Shown here piece after piece: positions 16,418-25,049 of a stretch of 64,000 nt of DNA; within the stretch, counting starts at the first letter, position 1, and the number at the start of each line of letters is the position of its first letter. Source of the stretch: Bog-473 sp036268485 (lineage in GTDB: Bacteria; Actinomycetota; Acidimicrobiia; Acidimicrobiales; RAAP-2); the NCBI GenBank assembly GCA_036268485.1, contig DATAUC010000075.1:45415-109414 (forward strand), written 5' to 3'. The notes beneath the pieces are model-generated. The model was not told where the DNA came from, searched no databases, and worked only from the letters and a program-made list of their open reading frames with translations. Both the position numbers and the translations under genes were made by a program.

Positions 16418-17331
16418 TAATTGCGCGTCGCCCGGCGATAGCGCCGTCTCAACCCTCCGGAAAGAGTGTTGATCATGCGCTGGGCGTGTTCTCGGTGTTC
16501 GGCGATGGGGTGCACCGATTCCGCCATGAGCGACCCGATGAGGTCAGCGGGCTTGCGAGGTGGCAGTGTCTTCCACCCCGGGAGAAGCTGCCGCCCCGGC
16601 CTGACGGCCACGTAGTCGAGGATCGTCTCCGGCTGGGTCAGCGGGTGACGCAGCCGACGCAGAGCACCGTCATGCACTTCGTAGACGCCGAACCCAGCGT
16701 CTTCGAGGAACTCGACCAGCTGACGGGGACTGGTGCCGTGACTATGCAGGGCGTAGCCATTGGACTCGATGGCCATGCCCCGAAGTTCCCGCAACCTGGC
16801 CGACGCGCCGCCCAGCACTGCGAGCTCTGTCCCTTCAATGTCAATCTTGGCCCACTGGAACGAGGCTCCGGGCAGCGCATCCACCGTTGTCGTAATGCGC
16901 TGAATGGTCGGATAGCCGGTGGCGGCGCAGATGTCCGGGGTGGCGATGGTGCCGTAAGGGCCGAGATCGACGAAGGCAACCTCTCCCACTCTTCGATCGA
17001 CCACTGCCTCGATGATCTCAACGTTGCTCAGTTGGTTTTGCTCGCAAGCGACTCGGAGGACTTCAGCGTTCCTCGGAGAGCCTTCGACGGCGACCACCCG
17101 TGCTCCCAGCTTGGCCGCCGGGATCGCAAAGGTCCCGAAATGGGCGCCCAGGTCAAGGACCGTGTCGCCCGGCCGTACCGATTCCAAGAGCCACATCAGG
17201 GCCGGGCCGAGCTTCCATTCACCCGTGATGACCTGTTGGCCGATCGGATCCTGTAGATCGGTATCGACGACGAGTGTGTAGGCGATGTCATCCGAGCCCA
17301 CCGCCAGGCGGCATTCCACCGATTGGTACAC
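16417..17331 (-). CDS. FkbM-family SAM-dependent methyltransferase
   Basis: A 304-residue FkbM-family methyltransferase, a group that often O-methylates sugars or polyketides. The SAM-binding motif I is VLDLGAHFGTFAIPAAKLGA (near residues 58-77), followed by VVAVEGSPRNAEVL and the family motif KIDIEGTE near residue 167. The last 60 residues are basic. The GTG start lies 11 bp after the stop of the upstream repeat protein on the same strand, so the two are probably cotranscribed. That pairing suggests methylation of a surface glycan, but the substrate is not identifiable. Confidence 0.85.
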   Translation of the reverse strand: MYQSVECRLAVGSDDIAYTLVVDTDLQDPIGQQVITGEWKLGPALMWLLESVRPGDTVLDLGAHFGTFAIPAAKLGARVVAVEGSPRNAEVLRVACEQNQLSNVEIIEAVVDRRVGEVAFVDLGPYGTIATPDICAATGYPTIQRITTTVDALPGASFQWAKIDIEGTELAVLGGASARLRELRGMAIESNGYALHSHGTSPRQLVEFLEDAGFGVYEVHDGALRRLRHPLTQPETILDYVAVRPGRQLLPGWKTLPPRKPADLIGSLMAESVHPIAEHREHAQRMINTLSGGLRRRYRRATRN

Positions 17332-17342
17332 GGCTTCGGTAA

Positions 17343-19088
17343 TCAGCCGGGACTGCCGAGAAACGCAGCATCACCAAACGTGAAGATTCCGCCGTCTGAG
17401 GCGACGAGCCAGTAGCCGTTGCCGTCGGAAGTCGACGCCATGCCGGTGATCGGCTTGTTGAGCTTGAGGGCGCCTGTCGATCCGTGGAAAGTGGCATCGC
17501 CAAAGGTAAAGATTCCACCGTCCGAAGCCACGAGCCAGTAGCCGTTGCCGTCTGGTGTGGCGGCCATGCCTACGATGGGCTTGTTGAGTTTCAGTGCTCC
17601 AGTTGATCCGTGGAACGTGGCATCTCCAAAGGTGAATATTCCGCCGTCGGAAGCCACGAGCCAATACCCCTTACCGTCCGGGGTCGAGGCCATGCCCACA
17701 ATGGGTTTGTTGAGCTTGAGCGCACCTGTTGAACCGTGAAAGGTGGCATCGCCGAAGCTGAATATCCCGCCGTCGGAGGCCACAAGCCAGTAGCCGTTGC
17801 CGTCCGGTGTGGCAGCCATGCCCACGATGGTCTTGTTGAGTTTCAGTGCTCCAGTTGATCCGTGGAACGCGGCGTCGCCGTAACTGAAGATTCCACCGTC
17901 TGAGGCCACAAGCCAGTAGCCCTGCCCATCGGGTGTATCCGCCATGCCCACGATGGGCTTGTTTAGAGCGGTGCCGCCGGTGGACCCGTAAAAGGGGGCC
18001 TGACCGTACTCAAGCAGACCACCATCGGAATTCAGCAGGCGGTACCCGGCACCGCCTGGCATGGGGGTCAATCCGACAGTGAGGGAGAACGCTCCAGGAC
18101 CACCCGCGACGCGGATCCAACTCGGAGAGGTGTCGAACTCGCCCGTCGATCCGGTGCCGGTCAGGACCGAGGTAATCGTGCCGGCCAGGTTCTCAATGGC
18201 GATAGCGCCATCGGATGCATTCGTGGCGGTGGTCAAGAAGTGCTTGCTGTCGGGGGCCCAGGAGTAGATCTGTCCTTCCTGGGATGAAGTGAAGAGGATG
18301 CGCTGGCCCGAACCATCCGTATTCATCAGTACCGTCGACATGTCGAGAATGTTTGGCGGGGCTTCTTGAAAGACGATGCTGGCTCCGTTTGGTGAGTACA
18401 GCGGTGACTGCACACTCACCCCAGACACGTGTGTCAGCTGGACGGGCGTACCGCCGAGGGCAGGAACCGAGTAGACCTGGGATGAGGCGACACCAACCCC
18501 GCCCGAACTCGCAAAAACAACTCTCTTACCGTCGGGTGACCAGGACGGCTCGGCCCCGAACGTAGCCACTTCAATTGGATGGGTCCCATCAGGGTTTGAC
18601 GTCCAAATGGCTTGCGAGTCTCCTGCCCCATCGCCGATCGTCGACGAATAGGCAATCCGTGTTCCATCGGGTGACCAGGTGGGGTTGTAAGTGCACCCTG
18701 AATCAGGCTCGATGGCAGTGAGGTCGCTGCCGTCGATATTGACGGTGTAAATCCCCGTATCGCAATCCGGATCGTCCGTGTATTCGACGAAGAGAATCTT
18801 GGTACCGTCCGGTGAAAGATCGGGCTGCAATGCCACACTGCCAACCGGAAAGGCCGATGAGAAATCCGACGGCGGGATCGTCACGACAGTCCGATGCGTG
18901 CCATTGGAGTCGACGAGGCCGAACGAATTGGTGCCCATGACATAGACGATTCGATTGGCATCGACACCGGAAGCCGTGGCGCCCGACGCACTCGAGGTGC
19001 CCAAGGTCAGCGACCCCAGGACGAGGGGGGCCACCGACACGCCCATCAGGATTGCGCGGCGAAAGAGCTTCATGCTGCAGATATTCAC
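17343..19088 (-). CDS. Secreted TolB/PD40-propeller protein with six 42-residue repeats
   Basis: A 581-residue exported protein. The GTG start at 19088 is chosen because GAGGAGAGG lies 6 nt upstream. A signal peptide covers about residues 1-37. Residues about 45-335 contain TolB-like PD40 blades (LSPDGTKILFV, WSPDGTRIAYSS, WSPDGKRVVFAS), predicting a beta-propeller. Residues about 340-581 are six copies of a repeat whose unit is GYWLVASDGGIFxFGDAxFHGS followed by TGALKLNKPIVGMAxTPDG. Five are nearly identical, implying recent duplication. The same repeat family ends the IPT/TIG protein. No catalytic residues are recognisable. It probably acts at or outside the cell surface. Confidence 0.82.
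   Translation of the reverse strand: MNICSMKLFRRAILMGVSVAPLVLGSLTLGTSSASGATASGVDANRIVYVMGTNSFGLVDSNGTHRTVVTIPPSDFSSAFPVGSVALQPDLSPDGTKILFVEYTDDPDCDTGIYTVNIDGSDLTAIEPDSGCTYNPTWSPDGTRIAYSSTIGDGAGDSQAIWTSNPDGTHPIEVATFGAEPSWSPDGKRVVFASSGGVGVASSQVYSVPALGGTPVQLTHVSGVSVQSPLYSPNGASIVFQEAPPNILDMSTVLMNTDGSGQRILFTSSQEGQIYSWAPDSKHFLTTATNASDGAIAIENLAGTITSVLTGTGSTGEFDTSPSWIRVAGGPGAFSLTVGLTPMPGGAGYRLLNSDGGLLEYGQAPFYGSTGGTALNKPIVGMADTPDGQGYWLVASDGGIFSYGDAAFHGSTGALKLNKTIVGMAATPDGNGYWLVASDGGIFSFGDATFHGSTGALKLNKPIVGMASTPDGKGYWLVASDGGIFTFGDATFHGSTGALKLNKPIVGMAATPDGNGYWLVASDGGIFTFGDATFHGSTGALKLNKPITGMASTSDGNGYWLVASDGGIFTFGDAAFLGSPG
17350..18060 (-). repeat. 126-bp coding tandem repeats
   Basis: About five and a half direct repeats with a 126-bp period lie in the 3' part of the secreted TolB-like gene. 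Equivalent GYWLVASDGG codons recur near 17384, 17510, 17636, 17762 and 17888, with a diverged copy near 18014. Each unit encodes 42 residues, so gain or loss of a unit keeps the frame. Confidence 0.85.
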
Positions 19089-19223
19089 GGTGTACCTCTC
19101 CTCAGGTTCCGCCAGCACATCGCCGCGGCTTCAGGCCCAGCATCTCAGTTGGGCTCCGGCCTGAGTAGGGGCATTTCTGTCCGTTGGAGGCGGATAGAGG
19201 TGGTCAAAAATGACCACGCGGCC

Positions 19224-20939
19224 CTACGGCGTGCTGCAGGCCATGGGGTCGACTTGCCAAAGAACCACCCCGGTCGACGAGGCAAGCACCAGGGAGCCAC
19301 TGTTCTCAAGTACGAGGTCTGCACCGTTGTGTCCGCTCGTATGCGTCTGCCAGGTGACCCGAGAGGCTCCCGGTGCGTACAACACCAGGTTGCCGTCCGA
19401 CTGCATTGTGGCGACCGAGGCGGCCACACCGTGAGCCGGCGCCTGCCACACCGTGCACCCCGGTTGCTGGCTCTTGACCAGTCGCAGCACGCCCTGACCG
19501 GCCACATTCTCCAAGCGGAACATTCCGTTCGGCGACTGCAGATACTGGCTTGGGTGCAGTTGGTCTCCCGAAAGCAGCTGCGATCCCTCCGATCCAGGAA
19601 CGGAGCCTGACTCCCAGAGTACGGCGCCATTCGAGTCTGACCGGAGGGTCAGATCCCCGTCGTTCTGCAAGTCGACTTTCGCTCCCGGGTGCCCACTCGT
19701 CTTTGATTGAAACAGAGCGCTGGAGCGCTGACCGCTCCGCGGTGCAGATCGACCCTTCGGATACACGATGAGGTTCCCATCACCTTGCAGGATGGCGTAG
19801 GCCCCGGCGTGACCGGCTGAGCCCGAAGCCCAAATGGGCGCGCCGGAACTCCTGGCCGTCAATACGAGATCGCCGTTGCGCTCCATCGTGAGTTGGTAGC
19901 GCCCATCGGGCGAGCGCAAAAACTGTCCCTGCTTGAGCATGTCGCCGGCGATCATTTGGGACTGCTGCGACGAACGAGGCGGCCGGGTTTCCCCTTTGAC
20001 GATCCCCACCACGGCCACCAACGCGACGAATGCCGCCAGGACGGCATATCTCCCGCGTGTCTTTCTCGGGACGGGAAGCGGACGGAGCGGACTGACCTGC
20101 GTGATGGTCCGCTCCGTATCGAGAAGTTCCGCCATCATGGCGGAGGCGGTTTGGAATCGGTCCCGGGGGTCTTTCTCCAGCGAGCGCATGATGGCGGCGA
20201 TCATCCGAGGCGGGACGTCGCCGGGGGCGGTAATGGGCTTCGGCTCGGCGAACCGGTGCTGCATGACCGCCTTGGCCACATCGTCGGGACTGAAGGGTGG
20301 CTGCCCCATGAGGCATTCATAGAGCACGCAGCCGACGGCATAGAGATCTGACGGAGGGCCCACCTCGTCCCCCGCCAATTGCTCGGGCGAGGAATAGACC
20401 AAGGTCCCGGTGAAGAGACCCTGCGTGGCGATCTCCGTCGTATCCCCATGCGACCGGGCAATACCGAAGTCGGCAATCTCCGCCCGCCCCGTCGAGGTAA
20501 TCAATATGTTGGCCGGTTTAATGTCGCGATGGACCAGGCCAGCCTCGTGGGCATGAGCGAGGCCTTTGAGCACGTCTCGCGCCAGTGCCATGACGACGGG
20601 TCCGGTCAGGGTGCCGGTGTCATTGAGCAGCGATCGCAACGATTGGCCGACGACGAGCTCCATCACGATGTAGGCCTGATCACCGTCGATACCGAAGTCG
20701 AAGACCGACACAATGTTGGGGTCGGACAAGGACGCCACATGTCGGGCCTCTCGAGCAAAGCGACGTTGAAAAGTGTCATCGCTCGAGAGCCGGTGCGAAA
20801 GGATTTTGACCGCCACATCGCGCTGCAGCCGGGTGTCGACGGCGCGCCATACGGTTGCCATTCCACCCGACCCGATGATGGTGCGCAGTTCGTATCGCCC
20901 ACCCAGGATGGAGGAAGAGGTGTCGGTCTCTTCAGGCAC
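19224..20939 (-). CDS. Transmembrane Ser/Thr kinase with bulb-lectin ectodomain
   Basis: A 571-residue Hanks-type kinase. Residues 15-275 form the kinase domain: G-loop IGSGGMATV, Lys45, HRDIKPAN with Asp139, DFG at 157-159 and SPEQ at 184-187. A single membrane helix lies near 298-314. Residues about 328-563 are two bulb-type (D-mannose-binding) lectin domains outside the cell. Mannose motifs fitting QxDxNxVxY occur at 385-393 (Ile for Val) and 513-521 (exact); three further copies are degenerate. This replaces the PASTA ectodomain of housekeeping kinases such as PknB, so a glycan ligand is inferred. The GTG start lies 6 nt after a TACGAT box. It diverges from the FHA-LuxR gene. Confidence 0.9.
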   Translation of the reverse strand: MPEETDTSSSILGGRYELRTIIGSGGMATVWRAVDTRLQRDVAVKILSHRLSSDDTFQRRFAREARHVASLSDPNIVSVFDFGIDGDQAYIVMELVVGQSLRSLLNDTGTLTGPVVMALARDVLKGLAHAHEAGLVHRDIKPANILITSTGRAEIADFGIARSHGDTTEIATQGLFTGTLVYSSPEQLAGDEVGPPSDLYAVGCVLYECLMGQPPFSPDDVAKAVMQHRFAEPKPITAPGDVPPRMIAAIMRSLEKDPRDRFQTASAMMAELLDTERTITQVSPLRPLPVPRKTRGRYAVLAAFVALVAVVGIVKGETRPPRSSQQSQMIAGDMLKQGQFLRSPDGRYQLTMERNGDLVLTARSSGAPIWASGSAGHAGAYAILQGDGNLIVYPKGRSAPRSGQRSSALFQSKTSGHPGAKVDLQNDGDLTLRSDSNGAVLWESGSVPGSEGSQLLSGDQLHPSQYLQSPNGMFRLENVAGQGVLRLVKSQQPGCTVWQAPAHGVAASVATMQSDGNLVLYAPGASRVTWQTHTSGHNGADLVLENSGSLVLASSTGVVLWQVDPMACSTP

Positions 20940-20945
20940 CCTCCG

Positions 20946-20951
20946 ATCGTA
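20946..20951 (-). promoter_or_regulatory. Putative -10 box (TACGAT) for the lectin kinase
   Basis: On the minus strand TACGAT is followed by CGGAGG and the GTG start. CGGAGG could serve as a Shine-Dalgarno sequence only if spacing were zero, so a leaderless transcript is more plausible. Confidence 0.4.
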
Positions 20952-20957
20952 CCGGCG

Positions 20958-20968
20958 AACTAAGTTCA
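20958..20968. promoter_or_regulatory. 11-bp palindrome between divergent signalling genes
   Basis: GAACT-A-AGTTC is a perfect inverted repeat centred at 20963 inside the 36-bp gap between the kinase and FHA-LuxR genes. It overlaps TAAGTT (20961-20966), the likely -10 box of the FHA-LuxR gene, whose GTG is 9 nt downstream. Position and symmetry suggest an operator, possibly for the LuxR protein itself. Confidence 0.45.
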
Positions 20969-20975
20969 GTTACTT

Positions 20976-21500
20976 GTGGCGTCCCTGCGTAGGCCAAACC
21001 AAGACCCCATTGAGCTGACCGGTTCGATTCTCACCATCGGTCGGGATCCGTCCAACGACCTCTGCCTGAGTGACGATCGTCTGGTCTCACGGGCGCATGC
21101 CCAGATCGCCCTGCAGGGCGAGCAGTGGATGCTGATCGACCTCAATAGCCGCAATGGAACCCGGGCCAACGGACGAACGATCCGCCAGCATCCCCTGCGT
21201 CACGGCGATCTGATCGGGATTGGCGGATCTGAGCTGGCCTTCGTGATGGAGGGTGATCCCCAAGCCACCGAATCCGCCCTGCCGACACCGTCGGTGACGT
21301 CGCTGGTGCAACTGACCGAACGCGAGCGTGCCGTCTTGCGCTTAGTCAGCGACGGGCTCACCGACAAGGCCGTTGCCGACCGTCTGTTCATCAGTGCCAA
21401 TACCGTCCGATCCCATCTCGAACGCATCGGGGAAAAGACCGGACTACGCCGTCGCTCGGAGTTGACCCGGCTGGCTATTGAGATGGGTCTCGACGACTAA
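20976..21500 (+). CDS. FHA-LuxR fusion transcription regulator
   Basis: A 174-residue protein joining a phosphothreonine-binding FHA domain (residues about 10-90) to a LuxR/GerE helix-turn-helix (about 111-170). FHA hallmarks are GRDPSNDLCL, SRAH (38-41) and LNSRNGT (56-62). The DNA-binding part is LTERERAVLRLVSDGLTDKAVADRLFISANTVRSHLERI. There is no receiver domain, so control is likely by binding a phosphothreonine, probably on a kinase substrate or on the adjacent kinase. The start codon is GTG with no Shine-Dalgarno sequence. It is divergent from the lectin kinase and points toward the secreted propeller-like gene. Confidence 0.88.
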   Translation: MASLRRPNQDPIELTGSILTIGRDPSNDLCLSDDRLVSRAHAQIALQGEQWMLIDLNSRNGTRANGRTIRQHPLRHGDLIGIGGSELAFVMEGDPQATESALPTPSVTSLVQLTERERAVLRLVSDGLTDKAVADRLFISANTVRSHLERIGEKTGLRRRSELTRLAIEMGLDD

Positions 21501-21544
21501 GTCCGCTCTGACGGAGTCCGGTCACCATGGAAAGGAATGTGCAA

Positions 21545-21550
21545 TACCCT
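21545..21550 (+). promoter_or_regulatory. Putative -10 box (TACCCT) for the propeller-like gene
   Basis: TACCCT ends 9 nt before the ATG at 21560, giving a leader of only about 2 nt. It sits beside a small CCCT-T-AGGG symmetry. Confidence 0.35.
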
Positions 21551-21559
21551 TAGGGCGAC

Positions 21560-22930
21560 ATGGGCCATGGACAAACAGGAAGCCCGTGGGTTCGATTGCT
21601 GTGTGCCGCGTCCATCATCCCGGCACTGTGCGTGCTGATTCCGGCCGGTTCTGCTGGCGCTGCCACTGCACATCGCCTGTCCTCCCTGCACGTGGTCGGT
21701 GGACCCGTCAGCGCCGGTAAGCGGGCCATCGTGATCAGCGTCGACTCGTCCCGCAATCTGCACCTCGATGGGATCGATCCCGTGAGCGGCAAGGTGGCAT
21801 GGCAACGCCCCTACTCGGCCGTCGGGGTGACCCCGGGTGTGCCGCTCTATCCCGACGTGATCGGTACCACTGTGATGGACGTGGCGCCCCCGAGGGGAAA
21901 ACCGCGCAGCCCATTGGTGGGAGTGTCCGGGATCAACGCCACCACCGGAGCCACGGTGTGGAGCGACAACGCTTCGTTTGTCCCGAGCGACTCCCCCTCG
22001 ACCTGTGCCGCCAACACTTACTTCTGCATCCCGGGCTACAACGCCAACGGCAGTACGTCTCTGGTCCTCCTCAACGCCGCCACCGGCTTGGAAAAGACAA
22101 TCTTGAACGGGCCCTACCGGGAGATGGGACCTGATCTTTATCAAACCGGTGCCAACAAACCGACGCTCGATCAGATCTCACCCACAGCCACGCTGGCCTG
22201 GAAGTTCCCCGTGAGCACGCTCTACGGTCCGGAATTCGACCCTGACTACGGATGGATCATCTACCCCTCCGGGACGCTGAACATCGGGTCGATCGAAGCC
22301 ATCGTCAAGGGCAACGGCTACAACGTGTCGGTTGAGAAGACCTTGGGGTTCAGCGTGGCGACCGGGGCTGTGCAGTGGACCCTGCCTGACGAATTCCTCT
22401 GTGGCGGCGGCATCGGCTTCTTGGAATCGTGGGTGGCCTGCCACTACGGCGGCGTGCTCAAGGACAAGTCGTCGTCATCCCTGAAGAAGGTCACGCTCAC
22501 ACTGGAGGGCTTCGAGCCGGCCAGCGGCGCCGTGACCTGGAAGCTGCCGGTGCGTGATGTCCAATCGCTGGCCTATGGCGAAGGGGTCGAGTTCCTCGAC
22601 GACACGCACCTGGTGGTAACGGCAGCTAGCGGCCAGCCGGTCCTCCTCAATACGGACGACGGCACCACCAAGCCCCTCAGTAAGGGTGAGGTCTTCTGGT
22701 GTCAGAAGAACCCCAACTACAAGGTCACGGTCCCGAAGGGCCTCGGCTCTGAGTCCAGCCGGGTCAGCACCTCGTTGTATTTCGGGTGCACCGCCAACGG
22801 GAAGCCCACCACGAAGGTGCCCGCAGCGACGCCCGACAACGTCGGGATTTCGCTTGACGGCGTCTTTGTGTGGCCCACTCCCGATGGGCTGCGCAGTCGA
22901 GCCATCGGTACCCCGCAGTCCTTTACCTGA
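21560..22930 (+). CDS. Secreted PQQ-propeller-like protein of unknown function
   Basis: A 456-residue exported protein. The signal peptide covers about residues 1-34, with hydrophobic core LLCAASIIPALCVLIPAGSAGA. The mature part has repeated strands such as LDGIDPVSGKVAWQRPY, VSGINATTGATVWSD, FSVATGAVQWTLPDEF and FEPASGAVTWKLPV, the blade pattern of PQQ-like quinoprotein propellers. No PQQ-binding residues or catalytic domain are evident, and several cysteine pairs could form disulfides. It is 59 bp after the FHA-LuxR gene in the same direction and may be its target. It ends 1 bp from the convergent acyltransferase gene. Confidence 0.75.
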   Translation: MGHGQTGSPWVRLLCAASIIPALCVLIPAGSAGAATAHRLSSLHVVGGPVSAGKRAIVISVDSSRNLHLDGIDPVSGKVAWQRPYSAVGVTPGVPLYPDVIGTTVMDVAPPRGKPRSPLVGVSGINATTGATVWSDNASFVPSDSPSTCAANTYFCIPGYNANGSTSLVLLNAATGLEKTILNGPYREMGPDLYQTGANKPTLDQISPTATLAWKFPVSTLYGPEFDPDYGWIIYPSGTLNIGSIEAIVKGNGYNVSVEKTLGFSVATGAVQWTLPDEFLCGGGIGFLESWVACHYGGVLKDKSSSSLKKVTLTLEGFEPASGAVTWKLPVRDVQSLAYGEGVEFLDDTHLVVTAASGQPVLLNTDDGTTKPLSKGEVFWCQKNPNYKVTVPKGLGSESSRVSTSLYFGCTANGKPTTKVPAATPDNVGISLDGVFVWPTPDGLRSRAIGTPQSFT

Positions 22931-22931
22931 C

Positions 22932-25049
22932 CTACGTCGCCCCAGCGGGATGATCGTCGGGACACGACCCCGCCGGGGTGTTGAAGTCGGGATCGGTGGT
23001 CCAGGCTCCGTTGGCCCAATCACTCGATGCGGCGCTGAGGCCGAAGATCGACGTGAGGTCGGTCAAGAGGGCGTCGGCGTAGCGGGACGCCCCTTCGGGG
23101 CACAGGTGCACGTTGTCCAGCTTGCGGATCCGCGTCCATTGCGAGACCGGAGCATTGGGCCGGCCGGCCGGTGGGAGCCAGCTGGAGAAGCGGCCGTTGA
23201 GCAGCAGCGAACTGCCAATGGGTAGATACATGACGCGCCCTGGGAAAGAAGTGGTCATGGAGGCGGCGATGTCGTTCCAGGCTTTCGTGCCGGCGACCCG
23301 GGCCTTGTTGTAAGCGGCCTGTTGGGACAGGTTGGTGGCCAGAATGTTCCCGGGCTCGGGGAACTGCGTGAAGATGATGCCCTTGACCCCGTTGCCTGGC
23401 GTCAGCATCAGACTCACGGCTCGGCGGAGCAACGCCGTATAGGCCGCCGGCTGGTGCAGTGCATTGGGCGTGCTGGGGCCGTCCTGGTCCCAGCTCCAGC
23501 TGGCGATGATCAGCTGCGGGTGCTCGTTGCGGATGATGGTGGGGAGCGACATGGGCCAGTTGGTAGCCGTGGTCAACCCGAAGCCGTCGATCGTGTTGGG
23601 CATGACGTCGACCTCGCCCGTCGATCCGAGGGCGGCATTAATAGCGAAGTAGGCGTCGTGCATAACCGAGTCACCCAACACCACGACGCGCAGAGGATGG
23701 GCCGGCGAGATGGTGGTGCCGAGTGCGATGGGCGTCTGCCCGGCCAAGCCCCCCGAACCGATGACGGTCTGGCCGACCGGCGTGGTGGTGTGCGAGGTAG
23801 TGGCCACCGCACTGGGTTCGGCGATGGCGGGCACGGTGGCCACGACCAGCGCGGCAGCCGTGGCCACGGCGGCGGCCGGGGCCAACCACAGGCGCCAGGC
23901 GCCGCGGAATTGCCGGCGCCGGATCGGTTGCTCGACCAGGTAGTAGCTGGCGCTGGCCAACCCGAGCGTGACGGCCACCCGGATGATGTCCAGCGGGGCC
24001 CGGGACAGCCCGGTTCGTTGCGCGTCGAGGTAGACGAAGACCGGCCAGTGCCACAGGTAGACCCCGTAGGAGATGGTGCCCAGAAAATGCAGCGGGCGTA
24101 CGGAAAGGGCCCGGGCGAACAGGCCCTGGTCGAAGAGCCGGGCGTCGGCCACCACCACGGCGGCCAGGATGGCGCAGAGAAGGAAGCCGCCCTCGAACAT
24201 GAAATTCCTGGGCAAGCTCTGCGTCGTGCCCGAGACGACCCAAAAGACGCCGAGCGCCGCGGCGGCGGCGGGCGCCGCCACATGCAGGGTGCGCTGCGCC
24301 CGCTTGTTTGGTTGCGGCCGGGCGGCCGCCAGGAAGGCCACCACGGCGCCGGTCATCAGGTCGAAGGCACGGGTGTCGGTGCCGTAGTAGATCCGGGTGG
24401 GGTCACCGCCGGGATGGAAGAGCAGGGCCATGAGGCCGGCCGACACCAGGGCCACCACCACGGCCACCACCAGGCCCATCTGGCGCCAGGAGCGGCGGGC
24501 GCTCCGCAATACCAGAAGGAGTACGGGTGGCCAGACCAAATAGAACTGCTCCTCAATGGCCAGAGACCAGGTGTGCTGAAGTGGTGAGGGCGTCGAGAAC
24601 TGGGCGAAGTAGGACTGGTGGGCGTAAATGGCGTGCCAGTTGCCCACGTAGAGGATGGTGGCCAGGGCGTCGCCCCGCAGCGATGAGAGGTCCACCAGGC
24701 CGTTGGCGCCCATCCCGCCCAAGTGGGCGTTGACGACGAGGTAGACGGCCAGGCCGAGCACCACCAGGAAGAGTGCCGGCAACAGGCGGCGGGCCCGTCG
24801 GGCCCAGAAACTGGCCAAGTTGAGCCGGCCCGTGCCCGCCCACTCTTCGAGCAGCAGCGTGGTGATGAGGAAGCCCGACAGCACAAAGAACAGATCGACC
24901 CCTAAATATCCCCCCGAGGCCCACCCGAACTGCAGGTGGTAGGCCATCACGCCCAGCACGGCCAGGGCACGCAGCCCGCCCAGTGCGGGCAGATGGTGGC
25001 CGGTGACGGCGTTGGGGGAGGTGTCGCTCACGCGTTCTGAATCTGACAC
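22932..25049 (-). CDS. OafA/YrhL-type acyltransferase with SGNH domain
   Basis: A 705-residue membrane O-acyltransferase. Residues about 18-380 are the acyltransferase-3 domain with ten or so helices, including the N-terminal LPALGGLRALAVLGVMAYH segment, the FFVLSGFLITTLLL motif and HTWSLAIEEQFYLVWP. After a helix near 390-415 and a Thr-rich linker, the C-terminal part is an SGNH hydrolase-like domain with VVVLGDSVMHDAYF (catalytic Ser) and DNVHLCPEG (catalytic Asp/His). Such fusions O-acylate cell-surface glycans. The GTG at 25049 gives the longest form; a GTG at 25031 overlaps the upstream stop (GTGA) and is an equally plausible start. Confidence 0.9.
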   Translation of the reverse strand: MSDSERVSDTSPNAVTGHHLPALGGLRALAVLGVMAYHLQFGWASGGYLGVDLFFVLSGFLITTLLLEEWAGTGRLNLASFWARRARRLLPALFLVVLGLAVYLVVNAHLGGMGANGLVDLSSLRGDALATILYVGNWHAIYAHQSYFAQFSTPSPLQHTWSLAIEEQFYLVWPPVLLLVLRSARRSWRQMGLVVAVVVALVSAGLMALLFHPGGDPTRIYYGTDTRAFDLMTGAVVAFLAAARPQPNKRAQRTLHVAAPAAAAALGVFWVVSGTTQSLPRNFMFEGGFLLCAILAAVVVADARLFDQGLFARALSVRPLHFLGTISYGVYLWHWPVFVYLDAQRTGLSRAPLDIIRVAVTLGLASASYYLVEQPIRRRQFRGAWRLWLAPAAAVATAAALVVATVPAIAEPSAVATTSHTTTPVGQTVIGSGGLAGQTPIALGTTISPAHPLRVVVLGDSVMHDAYFAINAALGSTGEVDVMPNTIDGFGLTTATNWPMSLPTIIRNEHPQLIIASWSWDQDGPSTPNALHQPAAYTALLRRAVSLMLTPGNGVKGIIFTQFPEPGNILATNLSQQAAYNKARVAGTKAWNDIAASMTTSFPGRVMYLPIGSSLLLNGRFSSWLPPAGRPNAPVSQWTRIRKLDNVHLCPEGASRYADALLTDLTSIFGLSAASSDWANGAWTTDPDFNTPAGSCPDDHPAGAT

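Noticed and set aside
17350..18060. Regular 126-bp repeats considered as a CRISPR array
   Set aside because: Units are contiguous, coding and translate to 42-residue repeats, with no unique spacers and no cas genes.
23322..24587. 421-residue open frame antisense to the acyltransferase gene
   Set aside because: Low-complexity Gly/Gln/His translation; the acyltransferase has clear membrane and SGNH motifs.
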